Source: Phocoena phocoena
Taxonomy: Eukaryota > Chordata > Mammalia > Artiodactyla > Phocoenidae
Length of the DNA: 64,000 nucleotides
Direction: 5' to 3'
Assembly (NCBI RefSeq): GCF_963924675.1
Contig: NC_089236.1
Coordinates: forward strand, 43,928,500-43,992,499
Numbering within the stretch: the stretch's first letter is position 1; every line of letters starts with the position of its first letter. Under the pieces are notes generated by a model. It made no database searches and was not told where the DNA came from. It worked only from the letters and a program-made list of their open reading frames with translations. Positions 58,658 through 64,000 of the stretch are shown one piece after another. The position numbers were made by a program, and so were the translations under genes.

Positions 58658-60036
58658 GTGTGGGTGTGATGGTGAAATTAAGCTGCTTCGGTGGAGACTG
58701 CTGTGCGTTTCCCTAGACTCGGCGTAGAGAGAGTTGGTTCCAAAGGGCTACGGGGCTGGATGTTGCTTAGTAGACCTAGGGGGTCCTGGGGTTAGTCTGT
58801 GTTCCAGCCGGGACCAGGGAGCCCACGCGATTTTCCTAGGTGTCCGGAAAACTCTACTGCCATCAAAGATATGCAGAGCAGAGGATACGGCCTCATGGAA
58901 AGTGCTGCACGCCTCCGGTCTGCAGGGAAAATCCGGCCTTAACCTACAGGCATGTGCTCACACTGAGTGTCCCGTTAGCGACACAGCTTTGAAAGATGCT
59001 GACTTTCTCCTCGAGCTGAGTGACTTCAGGTACGAGGTCCGCGAAGTATGCAAAGCAGAGTGTTTTCTCTTGGCAGCTCACACAAGGGCGGCAACCGGTA
59101 TTTCCTGGGTGCTTCGGACACACCAGAAATCGTGTCCTGAAGCTGTTTGAGGGCTCTGGAAATAGAGCTCTCCTCAAGGAACGTGCAGTGTGTTTCCCAT
59201 CACTCGGCACGCACGGAGGGCATCGGAGAGGAAGACCACTGGGCCTCGATGTTGCTCAGCTGGTCCACCGGGGTCTGGAGATGCTCACTGACAATGGAGG
59301 AAAATGGATGCAAACCAGAGGGTCCTACGAGTCCTCAGAAGGGTACTTCCCTGAAAGTAAAGGCGAAGAGCTACTAAGAGCTCGTGGAAACAGCTGCATG
59401 CCTCCCTTTCTGCCCGGCTACTCAGGGCCTAACCTGGAGGGAAGTTCTCACGTTGAGTTTCTCTTGACTTCTAGAGCTTGTCAGGCTGACCACCACGGCG
59501 GCCATGGAAGCACCTGGTTTAGACCGACCAAACTCAGTTTCTTCCCAGAAGCATTCCTACAGGGTTCCCAGGCCTGTCAACAGCAGGGATTTCAGGTAGC
59601 TTCAAGGCACCGTGAATGCAGCCTTCCAAATTGGAAACCGAGGATGTTTAAATCAGGCCCCCGATTTCATGGGCAAACACAGCATACATTGCTGTTGTTT
59701 CTAACAAGTCAAAAGAGACACATGGCCCCTTGTGTTTGCTTGCCTGAATCAGCTTCTCGAAGCAGGGGGTTGTGCATCAAGTGGACTGCCTCAACCAAGG
59801 AACGCCCTAGCTACTCCTCTGGGGCCTGTGGCTATTAAGAAGCCTGCATTGCCACCTCAAGAAGCGGACTGAAATTGCAGTAAGAACGCAAGGGGACTTT
59901 CTTCTGGAGGCACGGTGACTTCAGGCAGGAGGTCCTAGATGGAATGCGAGGTCGAGGGTCCTCTCAGTGCAGCTCAGACTAGGACAAGGCGTAAGACCTC
60001 AAGGGTGTGAGACGTGCCAAAATTCTGTTCGTGAAC
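58658..60036 (+). repeat. satellite unit 27 (1,379 bp)
   Basis: One base is lost in cgcctccggtctgcagg (58,909) and one in ctcaagggtgtgag (59,998). It shares gtgtgtttcccatcac (59,189) with units 29 and 30, and ggagatgctcactgac with units 28-30. Confidence 0.93.
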
Positions 60037-61434
60037 GTGTGGGTGTGATGGTGAAATTAAGCTGCTTCGGTGGAAACTGCTGTGCGTTTCCCTACCCTCG
60101 GCGTAGAGAGAGTTGGTTCCAAAGGGCTACGGGGCTGGATGTTGCTTAGGAGACCTAGCGGGTCCTGGGGTTAGTCTGTGTTCCAGCCGGGAACAGGGAG
60201 CCCACGCGATTTTCCTAGGTGTCCGGAAAACTCTACTGCCATAAAAGATATGCAAAAAAAAAAGATGTGCAGAGCAGAGGCTACGGCCTCATGGAAAGTG
60301 CTGCAGGCCTCCGTTTCTGCAGGGCAAGTCCGGCCTTAACCTACAGGCATGTGCTCACACTGAGTGTCCCGTTAGCGACACAGCTTTGAAAGATGCTGAC
60401 TTTCTCCTCGAGCTGAGTGACTTCAGGTACGAGGTCCGCGAAGTATGCAAAGCAGAGTGTTTTCTCTTGGCAGCTCACACAAGGGCGGCAACCGGTATTT
60501 CCTGGGCGCTTCGGACACACCAGAAATCGTGTCCTGAAGCTCTTTGAGGACTCTGGAAATAGAGCTCTCCTCAAGGAACGCGCAGTGTGTTGCCCATCAC
60601 TCGGCACGTACGGATGGCATCCGAGGGGAAAGCCACTGGGCCTCGATGTTGCTCAGCTGGTCCACCGGGGTCTGGAGATGCTCACTGACAATGGAGGAAA
60701 ATGGATGCAAACCAGAGGGGCCTACGAATCCTCAGAATGATACTTCCCTGAAAGTAAAGGCGAAGAGCTACTAAGAACTCGTGGAAACAGCTGCATGCCT
60801 CCCTTTCTGCCCGGCTACTCAGGGCCTAACCTGGAGGCAAGTTCTCACGTTGAGTTTCTCTTGACTTCTAGAGCTTGTCAGTCTGACCACCACGGAGGCC
60901 ATGGAAGCACCTGGTTTAGACCGACCCAACTCAGTTTCTTCCCAGAAGCATTCCTACAGGGTTCCCAGGCATGTCAACAGCAGGGATTTCAGGTAGCTTC
61001 AAGGCACCGTGAATGCAGCCTTCCAAATTGGAAAGCGAGGATGTTTAAATCAGGCCCCCGATTTCATGGGCAAACACAGCATACATTGCTGTTGTTTCTA
61101 ACATGTCAAAAGAGACACATGGCCCCTTGTGTTTGCTTACCTGAATCAGCTTCTCGAAGCAGGGGGTTGTGCATCAAGTGGACTGCCTCAACCAAGGAAC
61201 GCCCTAGCTACTCCTCTGGGGCCTGTTGCTATTCAGAAGCCTGCATTGCCACCGCAAGAAGCGGACTGAAATTGCAGTAAGAACGCAAGGGGACTTTCTT
61301 CTGGAGGCACGGTGACTTCAGGCAGGAGGTCCTAGATGAAATGCGAGGCCGAGGGTGCTCTCAGTGCAGGTCAGACTAGGGCAAGGCTTAAGACCTCAAG
61401 GCCTCTGAGACCTGCCAAAATTCTGTTCCTGAAC
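60037..61434 (+). repeat. satellite unit 28 with poly(A) insertion (1,398 bp)
   Basis: Has the same insertion site as unit 26 but only 10 A (60,254-60,263) followed by gatgtgc, 17 bp in total. A private cagaatgatacttccc (60,734) stops the plus frame at 107 codons. Confidence 0.94.
60243..60275 (+). other. poly(A) insertion with flanking repeat, unit 28
   Basis: aaaagatatgc, then 10 A, then gatgtgcagag. The flanks gatatgc and gatgtgc differ by one base and form a 7-bp or longer direct repeat. The site is the same as in unit 26, 2,784 bp upstream. Confidence 0.7.
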
Positions 61435-62813
61435 GTGTGGGTGTGATGGTGAAATTAAGCTGCTTCGGTGGAGACTACTGTGCGTTTCCCTACCCTCGGC
61501 GTAGAGAGAGTTGGTTCCAAAGGGCTACGGGGCTGGATGTTGCTTAGGAGACCTAGGGGGTCCTGGGGTTAGTCTGTGTTCCAGCCGGGACCAGGGAGCC
61601 CACGCGATTTCCCTAAGTGTCCCGGAAATTCTACTGCCATAAAAGATATGCAGAGCAGAGGCTGCGGCCTCATGGAAAGTGCTGCACACCTCCGTTTCTG
61701 CAGGGCAAGTCCGGCCTTAACCTACAGGCATGTGCTCACACTGAGTGTCCCGTTAGCGCCACAGCTTTGAAAGATGCTGACTTTCTCCTCGAGCTGAGTG
61801 ACTTCAGGTACGAGGTCCGCGAAGTATGCAAAGCAGAGTGTTTTCTCTTGGCAGCTCACACAAGGGCGGCAACCGGTATTTCCTGCGTGCTTCGGACAAA
61901 CCAGAAATCGTGTCCTGAAGCTGTTTGAGGGCTCTGGAAATAGAGCTCTCCTCAAGGAACGCGCAGTGTGTTTCCCATCACTCGGCACGCACGGAGGGCA
62001 TCGGAGGGGAAGACCACTGGGCCTCGATGTTGCTCAGCTGGTCCACCGGGGTCTGGAGATGCTCACTGACAATGGAGGAAAATGGATGCAAACCAGAGGG
62101 GCCTACGAGTCCTCAGAAGTGTACTTCCCTGAAAGTAAAGGCGAAGAGCTACTAAGAACTCGGGGAAACAGCTGCATGCCTCCCTTTCTGCCCGGCTACT
62201 CAGGGGCTAACCTGGAGGGAAGTTCTCACGTTGAGTTTCTCTTGACTTCTAGAGCTTGTCAGGCTGACCACCACGGCGGCCATGGAAGCACCTGGTTTAG
62301 ACCGAGCAAACTCAGTTTCTTCCCAGAAGCATTCCTACAGGGTTCCCAGGCCTGTCAACAGCAGGGATTTCAGGTAGCTTCAAGGCACCGTGAATGCAGC
62401 CTTCCAAATTGGAAAGCGAGGATGTTTAAATCAGGCCCCCGATTTCAGGCGCAAACACAGCATACATTGATGTTGTTTCTAACAAGTCAAACAGACAGAT
62501 GGCCCCTTGTGTTTGCTTGCCTGAATCAGCTTCTCGAAGCAGGGGGTTGTGCATCAAGTGGACTGCCTCAACCAAGGAACGCCCTAGCTACTCCTCTGGG
62601 GCCTGTGGCTATTCAGAAGCCTACATTGCCACCGCAAGAAGCGGACTGAAATTGCAGTAAGAACCCAAGGGGACTTCTTCTGGAGGCATGGTGACTTCAA
62701 GCAGGAGGTCCTAGATGGAATGCGAGGCCGAGGGTGCTCTCATTGCAGCTCAGACTAGGGCAAGGCGTAAGACCTCAAGGCCTGTGAGACGAGCCAAAAT
62801 TCTGTTCGTGAAC
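61435..62813 (+). repeat. satellite unit 29 (1,379 bp)
   Basis: One base is lost in gtcaaacagacagatgg (62,486) and one in ggggacttcttctgg (62,670), the first changing the downstream plus frame (283 codons). It shares gtgtgtttcccatcac with units 27 and 30. Confidence 0.93.
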
Positions 62814-64000
62814 GTGTGGGTGTGATGGGGAAATTAAGCTGCTTCGGTGGAGACTGCTGTGCGTTTCCCTACCCTCGGCGTAGAGAGAGTGGCTCCAAAG
62901 GGCTACGGGGCTGGATGATGCTTAGGAGACCTAAGGGGTCCTGGGGTTAGTCTGTGTTCCAGCCGAGACCAGGGAGCCCACGCGATTTTCCTAAGAGTCC
63001 GGAAAACTCTACTGCCATAAAAGATATGCAGAGCAGAGTCTACAGCCTCATGGAAAGTGCTGCACACCTCCGTTTCTGCAGGGCAAGTCCGGCCTAGACC
63101 TACAGGCATGTGCTCACACTGAGTGTCCCGTTAGCGACACAGCTTTGAAAGATGCTGACTTTCTCCTCGAGCTGAGTGACTTCAGGTTCGAGGTCCGCGA
63201 AGTATGCAAAGCAGAGTGTTTTCTCTTGGCAGCTCACACAAGGGCGGCAACCGGTATTTCCTGGGTGCTTCGGACACACCAGAAATCGTGTCCTGAAGCT
63301 GTTTGAGGGCTCTGGAAATAGAGCTCTCCTCAAGGAACGCGCAGTGTGTTTCCCATCACTCGGGACGCACGGAGGGCATCGGAGGGGAAGACCACTGGGC
63401 CTCGATGTTGCTCAGCTGGTCCACCGGGGTCTGGAGATGCTCACTGACAATGGAGGAAAATGGATGCAAACCAGAGGGGCCTACGAGTCCTCAGAAGGTT
63501 ACTTCCCTGAAAGTAAAGGCGAAGAGCTACTAAGAACTCGTGGAAACAGCTGCATGCCTCCCTTTCTGCCCGGCTACTCAGGGCCTAAGCTGGAGGCAAG
63601 TTCTCACGTTGAGTTTCTCTTGACTTCTAGAGCTTGTCAGGCTGACCACCACGGCGGCCATGGAAGCACCTGGTTTAGACCGAGCAAACTCAGTTTCTTC
63701 CCAGAAGCATTCCTACAGGGTTCCCAGGCCTGTCAACAGCAGGGATTTCAGGTAGCTTCAAGGCACCGTGAATGCAGCCTTCCAAATTGGAAAGCGAGGA
63801 TGTTTAAATCAGGCCCCCGATTTCAGGCGCAAACACAGCATACATTGCTGTTGTTTCTAACATGTCAAAAGAGACACATGGCCCCTTGTGTTTGCTTGCC
63901 TGAATCAGCTTCCCGAAGCAGGGGGTTGTGCATCAAGTGGACTGCCTCAACCAAGGAACGCCCTAGCTACTCCTCTGGGGCCTGTGGCTATTCAGAAGCC
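62814..64000 (+). repeat. satellite unit 30, cut by window edge (1,187 bp seen)
   Basis: Matches the unit 27/29 group (gtgtgtttcccatcac at 63,345). Private changes include caggttcgaggtccg (63,183) and agcttcccgaagc (63,907). The array shows no sign of ending here. Confidence 0.93.

Larger units (their letters stand above)
23095..64000 (+). repeat. macrosatellite array, 1,381-bp unit, continues beyond window
   Basis: A head-to-tail array of 30 units plus a 332-bp left partial. Units are phased here on the recurring gtgtgggtgtga motif, whose spacing is 1,381 bp or within 1-2 bp of it in most units; exceptions are explained by visible indels. The unit is GC-richer and far richer in CpG than the left flank. 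I cannot tie it to a named satellite. Its length differs from the roughly 1.6-1.7 kb common cetacean satellite as I recall it. No unit shows convincing coding constraint. Units are described individually below, with variant types (C, D, E, F, G, H) defined by shared private bases. Confidence 0.97.

Noticed and set aside
23095..64000. CRISPR-like or prokaryotic repeat array
   Set aside because: The repeat unit is 1,381 bp with no unique spacers, and the flanks carry mammalian SINEs, LINEs and a spliced gene fragment.
23095..64000. The common cetacean satellite
   Set aside because: The unit length as I remember it (about 1.6-1.7 kb) does not fit 1,381 bp. I have not compared sequences, so this rejection is provisional and a direct alignment would settle it.

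Overview
The window is nuclear DNA from a mammal, most likely a toothed whale or dolphin. Two copies of a tRNA-derived SINE of the cetacean CHR-2 type (17,139-17,341 and 19,335-19,531), two CHR-1-type SINEs and cetartiodactyl-style L1 3' ends point to Cetacea. No intact protein-coding gene is visible. The species call is inference from repeat families recognised by eye.

Left region (1 to about 13.9 kb): AT-rich intergenic DNA made of old repeats. It holds a 5'-truncated L1 (1-1937, plus), another L1 3' end (6,872-7,490, minus), three same-orientation copies of one ancient interspersed repeat (3.3-4.3, 5.6-6.4 and 7.7-8.8 kb), a MIR, two LTR-like stretches, a CHR-1-type SINE and a Tigger1-type internally deleted DNA transposon. 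I see nothing convincing in 9.5-11.9 kb.

Middle region (13.9 to 23.1 kb): two head-to-tail unprocessed fragments of CEP78, the centrosomal leucine-rich-repeat protein gene. The first carries exons 2-5 (13,948-17,818). The second carries a CpG-island promoter with broken exon 1 (20,036-20,268), part of exon 2, and exons 3-4 (to 22,538). The stretches 14,075-16,013 and 21,177-23,094 are near-identical duplicates. Frameshifts, an in-frame stop and missing exons make both copies pseudogenes, although splice sites and the exon 4 frame persist.

Right region (23,095 to the window end): a macrosatellite with a 1,381-bp unit that fills 41 kb and runs off the right edge. I place 30 head-to-tail units after a 332-bp left partial. 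Each unit looks like an old dimer: a short arm (490 bp) and a long arm (891 bp) are homologous, and the long arm has about 404 bp extra. From 29.6 kb rightward units are nearly identical and fall into recurring variant types (order from unit 6: G C D C D E C' G C D E F H C' D F H), which shows block duplication of 2-7 units. The leftmost units are more diverged, and one is a 688-bp deletion derivative. The array is CpG-rich compared with its flank. Many open frames cross it, but their lesions and mostly amino-acid-changing variation argue against coding.

How the parts relate: the array joins the second CEP78 fragment inside a truncated DNA transposon with only 4-bp microhomology. The orphan CEP78 promoter points toward the array from about 3 kb away, so read-through transcription of the repeat is a testable possibility.
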